A stretch of DNA of 64,000 nucleotides from Nitzschia sp. DOCU1 (Eukaryota; Bacillariophyta; Bacillariophyceae; Bacillariales; Bacillariaceae), in the NCBI GenBank assembly GCA_951394045.1, contig OX595993.1, positions 496,001-560,000 on the forward strand, given 5' to 3'. This document shows positions 17,797 to 27,373 of this stretch, one piece after another. Position 1 is the stretch's first letter, and each line of letters opens with the position of its first letter. A program made the position numbers and the translations under genes. The notes under the pieces were generated by a model, which made no database searches, was not told the origin of the DNA, and worked only from the letters and a program-made list of their open reading frames with translations.

Positions 17797-20700
17797 CAAA
17801 GACAACACAACGAGCTGTCAGAGATTGGAGCCGTGTTTCGGGGGACCGATTATTTTGGCCAACAGAGTATGCGCTACGATACAGGAGGCTACGAAGCAAA
17901 TTGTTCGTTGACGTGAAATTTGGCCCCACAAAGTCACTCGAGGGCAACACTTGTATGGCGGTCTACTCGACGCCATTCCAGTGGGTAGCTGGTTTTCTGC
18001 TTCCGAAGGAATCTGAGGTCCATACTACTTTGGACAAGGTCTTTCGCACTGTTGGGTTCCCGGAATCCATTGTTCCTGACTCTGCTCTCTCTCTCACCAA
18101 AGGCGAGTTTTTGAAACGATGCCAACGCGCTCAAGTACCAATTCTGCCAGTGGAACCGTACCGGCACAATCAATCTCAAGCCGAAAACGCAATTCGTGAG
18201 GTCAGTCGGCTGTATGAGCGGACAATGTTGGCCCGCAATGTTCCTGCCTGTCTCTGGGACCGTTGCTACGCAACGTGTGCCGAACAACGAAGTCACACTG
18301 CTCTAGGTCACCCTGAGCAGAACGGTGAATGCGCAGCAACGATAGCTGCAGGGGACACGGCGGATATTTCACATCTTATTAACTTTGGTTTTTACGATTG
18401 GTGCTGGGCTCGATCACCACAAGAATCAAGCCAACCGCAGAAACAATTGTGTCGTTGGCTTGGACCAAGTTTCGATGTTCCAGATGTGCTCTGTCAAGCT
18501 GTTCTCACCTTGAACGGTAGCATTTTGCACCGTTCTTCTGTTATTCCACTCTCACAGGACGAGCACCAGAACGAGGATATCAAGCGGATGAAGCAAGATT
18601 TCACCGACAAACTTGCCGCAAAGCTAGGCGAGCGAATAAAAGGGATCGACTTGAAGCCAGACGATGGCGATAAAAGATTTATCAGGGCGGAAGATAATGT
18701 ACCGGCTTTTGTTCCCTACGAGGACGATGAAGCAAACGAGGTAGATGAGCAGGATAAGGAGTTCGTTCCGCCTCCCTTTGATGAAGAAGAGAAGCCGCTC
18801 GAGTATGATCATTATGTATCAACAAAGATACGAAAGGCGACAGGGGACGGTAATAATGTTTTGACAGGCGTCGTTCGAGGACGCAAAAGAGACTCAAATG
18901 GAAACTTTATCGGGCATTTTCACGAGAATCCGCTGCTGGATACAGCCCAATACGAAGTTGTTTGGGCGAATGGGGATGTTGAATGCGTTACAGCTAACCA
19001 TATTGTGGAATCTATCATGGCGTCTGTTGACGAAGAAGGATACACAATTGCCTTTGTGAAGGAGTTTGTTGATCACAGGTGCGACGGTACAGCTCTGAAG
19101 GCTGACGATGGCTTCATTGAACGCGGAGGCCAGAGGATCCCAAAGCGCACTACAAAAGGCTGGAGTATCTGTGCCGAATTGAACGACGGAAGTACAATGT
19201 GGATTCCTCTGAGAGACGCGAAGGAAGCTTACCCAGTCCAAGTTGCCGAATATGCTGTTGCGAATAAACTTGTCTCGGAACCAGCGTTTGCTTGGTGGGT
19301 TCCTTTCACTCTGAGGAAAAGGGACAGTGTTCTGAAAGCGGTAAAACGTCGTGCCGTACGAAGGAAGAATGAGAAATTTGGAATTGAGGTTCCTGGGCCA
19401 ATGGATGTTGCCCGGGCACTCGAGATTGATCGCGAGACAGGAACTCAACATTGGGCTAACGCGATGGCAAAGGAAGTCAAGACGGTCATTCCTGCATTGA
19501 AAGTTTTGGATTCGGAAGAGAAGGTTCCTGTTGGCTCGCAACTCATTGACCTGATGGTTGTCTTTGATGTCAAAATGGACTTGACTCGCAAAGCAAGGAT
19601 CTGTGCGAGAGGGGACCAAACCGAGCCGCCGTCTTCGGTCACATATGCGAGCGTGGTTACAAGGGAAAGTATTCGTCTCGCTTTCTTGCTTGCGTCTTTG
19701 AATAATTTGTCTGTTCTTTCTGCCGATATTGCAGGTGCTTATTTGAATGCACCGTGTGCTGAAAGAGTTCATACGATTCTTGGACCTGAGTTCGGCGCGT
19801 TACAGGGCAAGACCGCGGTGATAGTAAAGGCACTCTACGGTTTGAAATCTGCCGGATTTTCATGGAGAAGCTACTGTGCCAAGACCCTCCGGGAGGAATT
19901 GGGTTTTATTCCTTGTCGTGCCGATATGGATGTTTGGTTTCGAGAGGCCGTCAAGTCGAACGGCGAAAAATACTACGAATATTTGTTGGTTTATACCGAC
20001 GATTTACTTGCAATAAGTATGGATCCAAAGGGTATTCTCGACGATCTTAACATGCGTTTCTTGTTGAAAGAGGATTCAATTGGAGAACCGACGAGGTACC
20101 TTGGGGCAACGATCTCAAAGTTCTGGATTGATGGTGACCCCATGCCGAAATGGGCGATTGGTTCAGGGGACTACATCAAGGAAGCGATCCGTGTTATTAA
20201 GTCAAGGCTCGCGCAGATGGAACTCGAATTGAAATCTGGGGCAAGCGCGCCATTTCCCTCTGGGTATAAGCCAGAATTGGATGTTACCCCGTTACTCAAT
20301 GATGAAGGCGCCACGTTTTATATGCAGTGTGTTGGTATTCTTCGATGGATTGTTGAGCTCGGTCGAATCGACATCTGTACAGAGACATCAATGCTGGCAG
20401 CTTACAATGCGTGTCCACGAGATGGGCATCTTAAGGCGGCCTTACATGTGTTTGCTTATCTGAGTAATCATGAAAGATCAAATCTGGTCATGGACGATGG
20501 ATACCCGGACCATTTGCCGGAATTGCCGAAGCATGAATGGAAGGAATTCTATCCATGGGCGGCTGATGATTGGCCACCAGACGCGCCAACTCCCCTCGGG
20601 AAACACGTGGTAATTGTCATGTTTGTTGATGCGTCTCATGCCGCTAACGTTGTTACTCGTCAGTCAAGAACAGGTGTATTGATTTGGGTTAATCGTGCTC

Positions 20701-21071
20701 CGATTGTTTGGTATTCTAAAAAGCAAAATTCGATTGAGACAAGTTCTTTTGGGTCGGAGTTCATGGCGTTGAAGACGGGCGTTGAGCTTTTAGAAGCGCT
20801 CTGTTACAAGTTACGAATGCTTGGTGTTCCTATCGACGGGTATGCTCATGTTCTCGTCGACAACATGTCTGTTGTTAACAACACAAGTGTGCCGGAGTCT
20901 ACTCTCAAGAAGAAGTCAAACTCGATTGCTTATCACTACGTGAGGTCGAAGGCAGCGGCGGATATCCTACGTATTGGTTATGTTAATACCAAGGCGAACC
21001 TAGCCGACATGTTGACCAAGGTTCAGAGTGGAGTGGAGCGTAAGGAGCTTGCAAGACAAGTCCTGTTCTAA
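17760..21071 (+). CDS. copia pol: integrase, reverse transcriptase, RNase H
   Basis: 1103 codons. The integrase core shows its catalytic triad as LFVDVKFG (D), IVPDSALS (D) and QSQAENAIREV (E). RT carries ARICARGDQT, LSADIAGAYLNAP and the catalytic YTDDLL. RNase H carries VDASHAANV, the SSFGSEFMAL glutamate, VDNMSVV and ANLADMLT. A linker with acidic clusters lies between integrase and RT. The start overlaps the upstream protease frame by 37 bases: the end of that frame (LARR) and this frame (RISLEAAQRT) are parts of one conserved block, so about one base has been lost around 17761. All catalytic residues are otherwise kept. Confidence 0.85.
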   Translation: MRISLEAAQRTLTKTTQRAVRDWSRVSGDRLFWPTEYALRYRRLRSKLFVDVKFGPTKSLEGNTCMAVYSTPFQWVAGFLLPKESEVHTTLDKVFRTVGFPESIVPDSALSLTKGEFLKRCQRAQVPILPVEPYRHNQSQAENAIREVSRLYERTMLARNVPACLWDRCYATCAEQRSHTALGHPEQNGECAATIAAGDTADISHLINFGFYDWCWARSPQESSQPQKQLCRWLGPSFDVPDVLCQAVLTLNGSILHRSSVIPLSQDEHQNEDIKRMKQDFTDKLAAKLGERIKGIDLKPDDGDKRFIRAEDNVPAFVPYEDDEANEVDEQDKEFVPPPFDEEEKPLEYDHYVSTKIRKATGDGNNVLTGVVRGRKRDSNGNFIGHFHENPLLDTAQYEVVWANGDVECVTANHIVESIMASVDEEGYTIAFVKEFVDHRCDGTALKADDGFIERGGQRIPKRTTKGWSICAELNDGSTMWIPLRDAKEAYPVQVAEYAVANKLVSEPAFAWWVPFTLRKRDSVLKAVKRRAVRRKNEKFGIEVPGPMDVARALEIDRETGTQHWANAMAKEVKTVIPALKVLDSEEKVPVGSQLIDLMVVFDVKMDLTRKARICARGDQTEPPSSVTYASVVTRESIRLAFLLASLNNLSVLSADIAGAYLNAPCAERVHTILGPEFGALQGKTAVIVKALYGLKSAGFSWRSYCAKTLREELGFIPCRADMDVWFREAVKSNGEKYYEYLLVYTDDLLAISMDPKGILDDLNMRFLLKEDSIGEPTRYLGATISKFWIDGDPMPKWAIGSGDYIKEAIRVIKSRLAQMELELKSGASAPFPSGYKPELDVTPLLNDEGATFYMQCVGILRWIVELGRIDICTETSMLAAYNACPRDGHLKAALHVFAYLSNHERSNLVMDDGYPDHLPELPKHEWKEFYPWAADDWPPDAPTPLGKHVVIVMFVDASHAANVVTRQSRTGVLIWVNRAPIVWYSKKQNSIETSSFGSEFMALKTGVELLEALCYKLRMLGVPIDGYAHVLVDNMSVVNNTSVPESTLKKKSNSIAYHYVRSKAAADILRIGYVNTKANLADMLTKVQSGVERKELARQVLF

Positions 21072-21252
21072 GTCGCGTCTGACTCGTCGAGGGGGTGGCC
21101 TAAACTTGTTGGCCATTCGTGTTGGACGTCCTGCGGTGGGGCAGGTACCTCGGTTGTATTTATTTGGTGATGGTGGTTGTTATTGGAAGTTAGTCTTGGA
21201 TGAGGATAGTACGATGTGATCGGACTCCTAGCTCCGTCTCCCATCGAGGGGA

Positions 21253-21407
21253 CCGTTATTTCCCCGAAGGAGTGGCATGGTTTAGTCTAGTTAGTCAAGC
21301 CGGGTGTTCGTATCCCGCGCGGTAATGCCATAATATTTTGTTGTGATGACATATTACTCTTGTTACGTTTTGAGTGGCTCCGAGTCACTCAGTCGATGAT
21401 TTCTCGG
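21253..21407 (+). repeat. 3' LTR
   Basis: Second copy of the 155-bp repeat, preceded by the purine run GAGGGGA that could serve as polypurine tract. The tRNA-like segment lies at 21272-21331 and is unchanged relative to the 5' copy. Confidence 0.85.
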
Positions 21408-21584
21408 ATCCCTTCGTGCGTCCGTGATCTGCCGCCGACGGCAAAATCTTTGCTGCTGCCAACATGAACGATGACGGCGGAGAAGAAAAAGTCATTCTTC
21501 CCACAGGGTAGCAATCATAATTGCAAACAGAGAGTTTCTTCCATGTCTCGTGTTTTCGTAAATCGAGGGTTTAGCGTAATGATC

Positions 21585-22394
21585 ATGAGGACCGTGCGGC
21601 GGATACTTTTCGTGGGACTCTTCTTGACCGTTTCCATGACGACTACGACAACGAGTGCCTTTGTACCTCCCATGACGAGCATCTACTCCTCATCGTCATT
21701 GATATTACAAATGTCCCTCAAACCCGCTGCTATTCCTCTCATGGACTCGGGCAAGGCCTTGGCGCGAAGTGGCGAATTATTGATTGATTTTACGTCGGAT
21801 ATCAATTTATATGGTGGTGCCTTGTCGGCTTCGGGTGCCTTGATTCGGAATTCAGGAGATGCCATTGCACAAGCGGCGGCACTTTGTCGTTTTAAAACCG
21901 GAGTCGAACTGGCCTGTGATGAATTGCGAGAGGGTGCCACGTGCCTCACGGAAGCACGAGATAAATTACAACAAGCTATTCGAGAAGCGGAAACGGACCA
22001 AGATGCGGAATTGGCTAAGAAATTGCGTGAGTGTAATACATGCGATGGTCGTTTTGAGGTAGTGGACAGTTTCTCATTTTGCTTTCAAATTCTTTATGAT
22101 ATTTTAGACCCCATGATGGAAACCATCGCCGTGGCTGGAAGTACCTTGGAAGCGGCAGGGAAGGGAATCATGATGCGAAGTCCCCTCAAGGAGATTGGTG
22201 GGAACATGGCGGCATGTGGAAATCAGCTACAACAGCTTTCGGCACAAATATTGGAGCTTTCACCAGATGTTTCGAATGCACAAATCTCGTCGCAGAGAAT
22301 GGCGTATGCGGCGGAAAAAATGACGGAGGCCGGAAAAGAGCTCATGGGAACGCCCAAAGAAAAACCAAAAGGAAAGGGGTGGTTAAAGGGATAG
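21585..22394 (+). CDS. plastid-targeted helical protein of unknown function
   Basis: The frame is open from 21471. The Met at 21585 is chosen because it opens directly into a signal peptide (MRTVRRILFVGLFLTVSM) ending in TTSAFVPP, the A-F motif of diatom plastid import. The rest is Ala-, Leu- and Glu-rich and predicted helical (ALSASGALIRNSGDAIAQAA, repeated GxxLxxAG patterns), suggesting a small helical bundle. A GTGAGT...TTTTAG segment at 22027-22107 (81 nt) looks like an intron whose length is a multiple of three, so the frame is open whether or not it is removed; spliced, the protein would be 242 residues. No domain name can be given. Confidence 0.65.
   Translation: MRTVRRILFVGLFLTVSMTTTTTSAFVPPMTSIYSSSSLILQMSLKPAAIPLMDSGKALARSGELLIDFTSDINLYGGALSASGALIRNSGDAIAQAAALCRFKTGVELACDELREGATCLTEARDKLQQAIREAETDQDAELAKKLRECNTCDGRFEVVDSFSFCFQILYDILDPMMETIAVAGSTLEAAGKGIMMRSPLKEIGGNMAACGNQLQQLSAQILELSPDVSNAQISSQRMAYAAEKMTEAGKELMGTPKEKPKGKGWLKG
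22027..22107 (+). other. probable frame-preserving intron
   Basis: 81 nt with a GTGAGT donor, a T-rich 3' part and a TTTTAG acceptor. It encodes 27 residues that are Cys/Phe-rich and unlike the flanking Ala/Glu-rich helices, which supports removal. Its size matches the other introns in this window. Confidence 0.6.
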
Positions 22395-22696
22395 TATGGG
22401 CGCTTGGTGCTTCTTCCTAGCATCATTGTGGATGAAACTGCAACATTCTTCTTGCTATCAATTCGATTGGGGGGACTTTGATGATGTTGCCACTCTTGGA
22501 AACCCGGGTACGAGGCCCGCCATTGCAGAATGTCTGAATTGCGAATTATCGCCAGGGCGAACTCATTAGTAAGCAAGAGCTATTGCACTAGTCCTCAGTA
22601 GAAATCTTATATGTAGTCCGTGTTGTCAACAATGAAGCGCGAATATTTCACAATACAACAGGTCCACCACGACGCAGCTGCGCGATGCTGCTGAAT

Positions 22697-22735
22697 ACCG
22701 GTAGCGCTACCGGTAGCTACCGGTAGCTACTGGCA
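22697..22735. repeat. CTACCGGTAG palindrome cluster
   Basis: Three copies of TACCGGTAG within 39 bases, each self-complementary, joined by GC or CT. The same AGCTACCGGTAGAG word recurs at about 24354 and 24941, and a partial CTACCGGTGTAG at about 22818. Confidence 0.6.
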
Positions 22736-22914
22736 CTCGTCGGCCTTTCAGATTGTGTAATACCTCTACTCTATCGCTATTCATGGATCAGTATTATTGG
22801 AGATTTGCATAAATACCTACCGGTGTAGTCGTGTGAAGTATTGCTATTGTAGATAGTAGAACGTTCATCGGAAGTGGGCACTGCGAGGGGAGTGCTCCGG
22901 ATTCTTGCAACGAT

Positions 22915-23175
22915 TTAATGACGCATGGGTCCACTTCTCACATTGAAGCTCGTGTGATTGCTTGTCAACGCTTCGTCGTAATAAATTCCAAATGCAGACG
23001 AGTTGGCACCTTCTATATAATTTTGGAAATATATGCCTAAATGACGTTCGACTTTCTGCAATTCTGACTCACCGTAATGTGGGGCACTTGCTAAATCACG
23101 CACTTGCGTCAGCCGGTCGCTATTTCGCCAAGAATACAGCGCATTTTCCCACAGTAAATTCGCTTCCACAAACAT
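22915..23175 (-). CDS. short ORF, possibly an exon remnant
   Basis: 86 residues with a protein-like composition (MFVEANLLWENALYSW, VERHLGIYFQNYIEG). The frame extends upstream of the Met to a TCATAG that could be a splice acceptor, so it may be a terminal exon or an exon remnant. No family is recognised. Confidence 0.2.
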   Translation of the reverse strand: MFVEANLLWENALYSWRNSDRLTQVRDLASAPHYGESELQKVERHLGIYFQNYIEGANSSAFGIYYDEALTSNHTSFNVRSGPMRH

Positions 23176-23511
23176 GGCAATTGCTGCACGGTCGCGCTAT
23201 GAGAAAACAATTTATTTAATGAAATCGCAATTTCTTCGGCTTGCTGCGATCATGAACGAGGTTCTCTGACACCATTTTCTGATGACTCCTCATGTTGAAA
23301 GAACAAAAGACCCGACGTCGCATTAGGAAGGGAGCGAAACAAGATGTTCCTTCGCGATGATGACGACACTCGACCAAAATACCATCCCACATTTCGAAGC
23401 GGCAGTTCGAACCCATTCGAAAAAACCGAAGAGCAACATCATTAGCTCATTTACACGCACAAGACTGAAAACACAATAACCAAAAGAAGCAAAATCATCA
23501 AACAGACAACA

Positions 23512-24246
23512 ATGGCAAAACGAAGTGGATACTTGCGACGAAGTGGACGAAATAGCCAGCTGTTGGAGACTGTGTACAGTCATCGAGTCGTACCCGTCGG
23601 CAATGGATTGGACATTGAACACCTTGTAATGGTCCTAGCGGAAGCCCTTCCCGAATTCTGTCCAAACCAAGAGCTTGTGCAAATGGCAAGAGAGAAGGCT
23701 CGATATTTAACAAGAACCTATGGACAGTATCACCACAAACAAAGACAACCAAGTCTTTCAGACGACGACCTCGAGGATGTGGCAATGATTCTCGAAGACT
23801 TTTTGGGTTCAACGGAGGCGCTGCCACCAACTGTCGTCGCCTACGTTCACACATACATCGGCCTCGTCCGACAATATCAAGAACGTTATTCAAGTGCCAT
23901 CGTCTCGTTACTGAGAGCGCTATGGATTCGAAAGTCTGCCCACGATGAACCCGACCGATTGGCCGTATCGTGCCATCGATTAGGTCTCGTGTATGGGCTG
24001 GCGGGAGACTTTGAGCAAGCAAAGTCGCTATTGGATCGTGCTATTTTGTATTATGAGCAAGCTCATATTGCCAAGGACCATCACTTTGTAGTGGGTGCAA
24101 AGAGGTCATTAAAACATTTTCAGCAGAAGAAGGCAATGGGCTCAGAGGAATTTCGAGTCGAAAGCGACGCAAGCTCGAAGCGAGCTCTACATTTGAGATC
24201 AAGATCAGAAGGTGACAGGGAGCTTCTGTTGCCCGAGTTATGGTAA
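23512..24246 (+). CDS. TPR-repeat protein
   Basis: A single-exon 244-residue protein. Residues about 105-200 form tetratricopeptide-type helical pairs: VVAYVHTYIGLVRQYQERYSSAIVSLLRAL, then LAVSCHRLGLVYGLAGDFEQAKSLLDRAILYYEQA, with the typical Gly/Ala/Tyr spacing of kinesin-light-chain-like TPRs. The N-terminal segment is basic (MAKRSGYLRRSGRNSQ). The C-terminus is Ser/Arg-rich. TPRs mediate protein-protein contacts; the partner is unknown. Confidence 0.65.
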   Translation: MAKRSGYLRRSGRNSQLLETVYSHRVVPVGNGLDIEHLVMVLAEALPEFCPNQELVQMAREKARYLTRTYGQYHHKQRQPSLSDDDLEDVAMILEDFLGSTEALPPTVVAYVHTYIGLVRQYQERYSSAIVSLLRALWIRKSAHDEPDRLAVSCHRLGLVYGLAGDFEQAKSLLDRAILYYEQAHIAKDHHFVVGAKRSLKHFQQKKAMGSEEFRVESDASSKRALHLRSRSEGDRELLLPELW

Positions 24247-25552
24247 TAATAGAACGTGCACGGAACATAGGTAGTTCCGCTGATAGACATGCTAGTATCA
24301 CAACAGTCAATCCTTGATTCAATTTTCTTTTGCTTCTTGCAGCTTGCTACAAGTAGCTACCGGTAGAGAAGCAGCAGTGAGGTGGTAATAGTTGCACTTC
24401 ATTTAGTCTTACTACTGGAGTCTAGTAGTCGATACTTTCTTCATTAATTTCCCTATCCAAAACAAGAAGGCCCAAGAAACAATCATTAGTGTCCCCGGTG
24501 ACTTGAAGTGGTACCCGACGGGTTCGTTTTGTCCACAAAGAAGGCGAATCGTCTCAATTTCCAATCGCGTTTTGTAACGCGGATGGTCGCATTGGATATG
24601 CCGAGGTTCTCATGCGACACAGAGAACAGAATTGACGGCCGGAAACAGGACCGATTTGGGGTACTGGTGACTCCCCGTGTCTTCAACCCGCAAGGGTCAC
24701 TATTATCTACTTACCGTAGTAATCAAAAAGTGAGTGTTGACATCATCCAGAATTTACCTTCACTCTGAGATGCCATCGGTGGCTTTTATCATCGATGCAT
24801 ATTATGATTATGAACAGTCATTAGAGGACCATATTGTGATGTCTACAACTATGGCCGAAACAAGATTTCGCGACGATGATCTGCTTGTTCTCCGAGCGTT
24901 TGTCTACCGTAGTTAATGGTTCGCCGATCTTTTCATCGCTAGCTACCGGTAGAGAGACCCCACAGAGGCATTAAAGAGGATCGCAACATGTCATACTGCG
25001 GATCATCACAAACGGGCGAATCTGGTTTCCATCACACTTTAATCTATTACTAGTAGTAAATGAATTCCTGAACAGCCACCCTGGTGTATTCTTTTATCCG
25101 CATGTAGAATGAAGGCGAGCCGCGGTTCGCTGATCTCGGTTGAGAGATGACTTTGTTTGTCAAAGATGTTCTCGCCTCGCCTAGTACCCGAACTACGCTC
25201 GTAGCGCAGACTAGTCTGGAGGGAACACTTTTTGGGCAGCAGGCGATGCCAGCAACAACTTGGGACGAGATAGTACCGCAAACCCCAAAAAGTCGCAGGG
25301 TTTCATTCATACAGTATGCCGGGATGCGATTCGACCGAAAACAAGATTTTGCGATGATCGGCGTTGTTCTCTGGTCGTTTGTTTCGTTCGTGCTCGAATT
25401 ATACTAGCTCGTGATATCTGGTCAGAACACCTGGGCAAGCATTAGGCAATGCCAAAATGACTTGTGTTGTTTCTCTTGTCCACTCTTCGTTGTCTTCTTT
25501 TTCAGACTCCATTGAGGTTGTAATAGCTGGAAAAGAACGAGCGGTCTTGGCT
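24247..25552. other. intergenic region with degenerate duplications
   Basis: No gene is supported. Two stretches, about 24853-24903 and 25334-25385, are similar: both read like CCGAAA(A)CAAGATTT(C/T)GCGA followed by CTTGTTCTC or GTTGTTCTC and CGTTTGT. CTACCGGTAG words flank them at about 24356 and 24943. It looks like an old local duplication. Confidence 0.4.
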
Positions 25553-26704
25553 TTACCGGTAATGACGTTTTTCATTCTTGCTTGCCACATCATATGCTTT
25601 CGACTTGTGATTGCTGTTGTTGTCATCATCCACTCGAATAGGGTTGTTTGGTACCAGTAGTTCTCCATTCGTTTTGTGGGCCGAGAGCGAAGTCTCGTCA
25701 TATTGTGTTTGTATTTCCTCGGTAGTGCCGCTAGTGCCATTCAATTTGTCTTCTTTTCGACCTCCAAATCGTCGTTGACGTTGTTGATACCACTCCAAAG
25801 CTTGACGCCAACTGGCCCCGTCAAAGTCGGGCCAAAGTGTGGGCGAAAAATACAATTCCGCATACGCCGCATTCCACAATAAAAAATTCGATAGTCGGCA
25901 TTCACCACTAGTCCGAACAATCAAGTCGGGATCGGGAATACCTGCCGTACTCAAATAGGATGCCACCAAGTCTTCGGTGATTTCTGTGATGTGTCCCGCC
26001 ACCATGGCCTCCGCGATTTGTTGTGTGGCTTGGACAATATCTTGTCGTCCCCCATAATTGATAGCAATACAAACCGTCAAATCACCTGCCTTGGTCGAAG
26101 TAGCCTTTTGCAATTCTTGTAATAGAGTACGCAACCCCGGGGGAATCCGATCATCTTGTAGATTGCCCAATATACGTAATTGGATGCCATTTTGCAAGAG
26201 TCTGGGCAATAGCGTGCGCGCCGAATGTTCCATTACTTGAAACAGCTCCTGAATTTCAGAAGAAGGTCGATTCCAATTTTCCGTCGAAAACGCATAGAGA
26301 GTACAATACGCCACCCCATCTTGCTTCAAGACTTCCAATAATTCCACGAGTCGATCAGCACCTAGAAAATGACCCTGTGCCCTACTTAGACCGTGTTGGT
26401 GGGCCCAACGAGCATTGCCATCGCAAATAAAAGCGACATGACGAGGAATCTTTGAGGAATGGTGGGGTGTGTTGTCGTTACTGGAAAACGGGGTATCTCC
26501 ATTCACGGAAGAATCATGTTGTGAAAATAGTGTAGTGGTGGATCGAAAAGCCGTGGGTGGTGATAATAAGGAAGTCCTTGTCGTCGTTGTGGAGGAAAAT
26601 GCGTCGACCACCGAAATGCCGATGCTGCAGGCTAGGCATGTTGCCGCAAAATAACACATCCAACACAATGCTCGAGACGACAAGACGTTGTTTCTGGCGA
26701 CCAT
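25553..26704 (-). CDS. plastid-targeted cis-prenyltransferase (undecaprenyl/polyprenyl diphosphate synthase family)
   Basis: 383 residues from the Met at 26704. An in-frame Met at 26881 would add 59 Arg/Gln-rich residues and hide the targeting signal. The chosen start opens into a hydrophobic segment ending in VVDAFSS, an A-F plastid motif. The enzyme domain begins PRHVAFICDGNARWA (Asp about residue 95 is the catalytic Asp of motif 1). It continues with YAFSTENWNRP and ends with DLIVRTSGECRLSNFLLWNAAYAELYF, the substrate-binding RTSGE...RLSNFLLW block. These enzymes add isopentenyl units in cis to an allylic diphosphate, giving long polyprenyl chains. The plastid location is inferred. Confidence 0.9.
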   Translation of the reverse strand: MVARNNVLSSRALCWMCYFAATCLACSIGISVVDAFSSTTTTRTSLLSPPTAFRSTTTLFSQHDSSVNGDTPFSSNDNTPHHSSKIPRHVAFICDGNARWAHQHGLSRAQGHFLGADRLVELLEVLKQDGVAYCTLYAFSTENWNRPSSEIQELFQVMEHSARTLLPRLLQNGIQLRILGNLQDDRIPPGLRTLLQELQKATSTKAGDLTVCIAINYGGRQDIVQATQQIAEAMVAGHITEITEDLVASYLSTAGIPDPDLIVRTSGECRLSNFLLWNAAYAELYFSPTLWPDFDGASWRQALEWYQQRQRRFGGRKEDKLNGTSGTTEEIQTQYDETSLSAHKTNGELLVPNNPIRVDDDNNSNHKSKAYDVASKNEKRHYR

Positions 26705-27090
26705 TGTGTTGCGTGATCGTACGCTGACTAGACTTGATGCTTCCGTCTGCCGCGGCTGCCCCTGGGCCTCGCGATAGAATCCCACTGAGCCTAAAGTTAG
26801 CCGTCGCCGTCGTCGTTGTCCTCCCATAATCTTCTGGCAATTCAGTTGCTGCTCATCGCTCTCTATTCGTAGAGGTTTCATGACAATGTTTGTGTTATGG
26901 TGACGAGATGCCTTTTCCCTTGGGGGGGGGGGGGTTGTAGAACAAGGTGATGCTGGGTTCTGGAAGAATATGGATGGATGTCATCGTCGGTTCGAAATCT
27001 TTTGGATTTGTGGCTCTCGCGGATGGATGCGAACGTTATGGACTCAATTAGTAGGATGTATACCGCAATTACACGACTGCATCGTAGGGT

Positions 27091-27177
27091 GCCCTTGTAG
27101 CTCAGTAGGCAGAGCGTCAGTCTCATAATCCACCATAAGTCAGCTGAAGGTCCTGGGTTCGATCCCCATCGAGGGCA
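27091..27177 (+). tRNA. tRNA-Met(CAU), elongator, with 14-nt intron
   Basis: A full cloverleaf can be drawn: acceptor GCCCTTG/CGAGGGC plus A73, D-arm GCTC/GAGC, anticodon stem TCAGT/GCTGA, loop CTCATA+A with CAT at 27124-27126, and T-loop TTCGATC. The outermost T-stem pair is mismatched (C-T). A 14-nt insertion (27128-27141) sits exactly between positions 37 and 38, the canonical tRNA intron site. The sequence resembles eukaryotic elongator tRNA-Met. An A box (TAGCTCAGTAGG) and a B box (GGTTCGATCC) are internal. Confidence 0.93.
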
Positions 27178-27179
27178 GC

Positions 27180-27185
27180 TTTTTT
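27180..27185 (+). terminator. RNA polymerase III terminator
   Basis: A run of six T residues starting three bases after the discriminator base of the tRNA gene. Confidence 0.75.
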
Positions 27186-27373
27186 AGCAATTTTTGCTCT
27201 GGGCCCAAACACGTGGAAGCGGTTGCCTACGTCACTTTGTTGGCGGTAGGATCTGTCTCCAAAAAACATCTGCAACCCCCCGTTGACTTTTGTTATTGAC
27301 CATGGTGTACCTGGTAACCATCGGCGACACCACACCATCATTTTCATTTACCATCTCAAAAAGTATCATCATC

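Larger units (their letters stand above)
14745..21407 (+). mobile_element. complete Ty1/copia retrotransposon with 155-bp LTRs (frameshifted)
   Basis: Two 155-bp direct repeats with one difference flank gag, protease, integrase, RT and RNase H in copia order. GGATC occurs directly at both outer boundaries (14741-14745 and 21406-21410), the likely target duplication, although it overlaps the repeat ends by a few bases. Gag and pol are in one frame with a UGA between them, and pol has a frame break near 17760. High LTR identity means a recent insertion. The protease motif DSHADT is typical of diatom copia lineages. Confidence 0.9.
22395..23511. other. intergenic region
   Basis: Contains a cluster of CTACCGGTAG palindromes (22697-22735) and a weak minus-strand frame (22915-23175). 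Otherwise nothing recognisable. Confidence 0.4.

Noticed and set aside
26922..26934. Poly-G run (13 bases) and poly-C run at 30650-30666
   Set aside because: Simple homopolymers without further structure; possibly variable in length or sequencing-sensitive.
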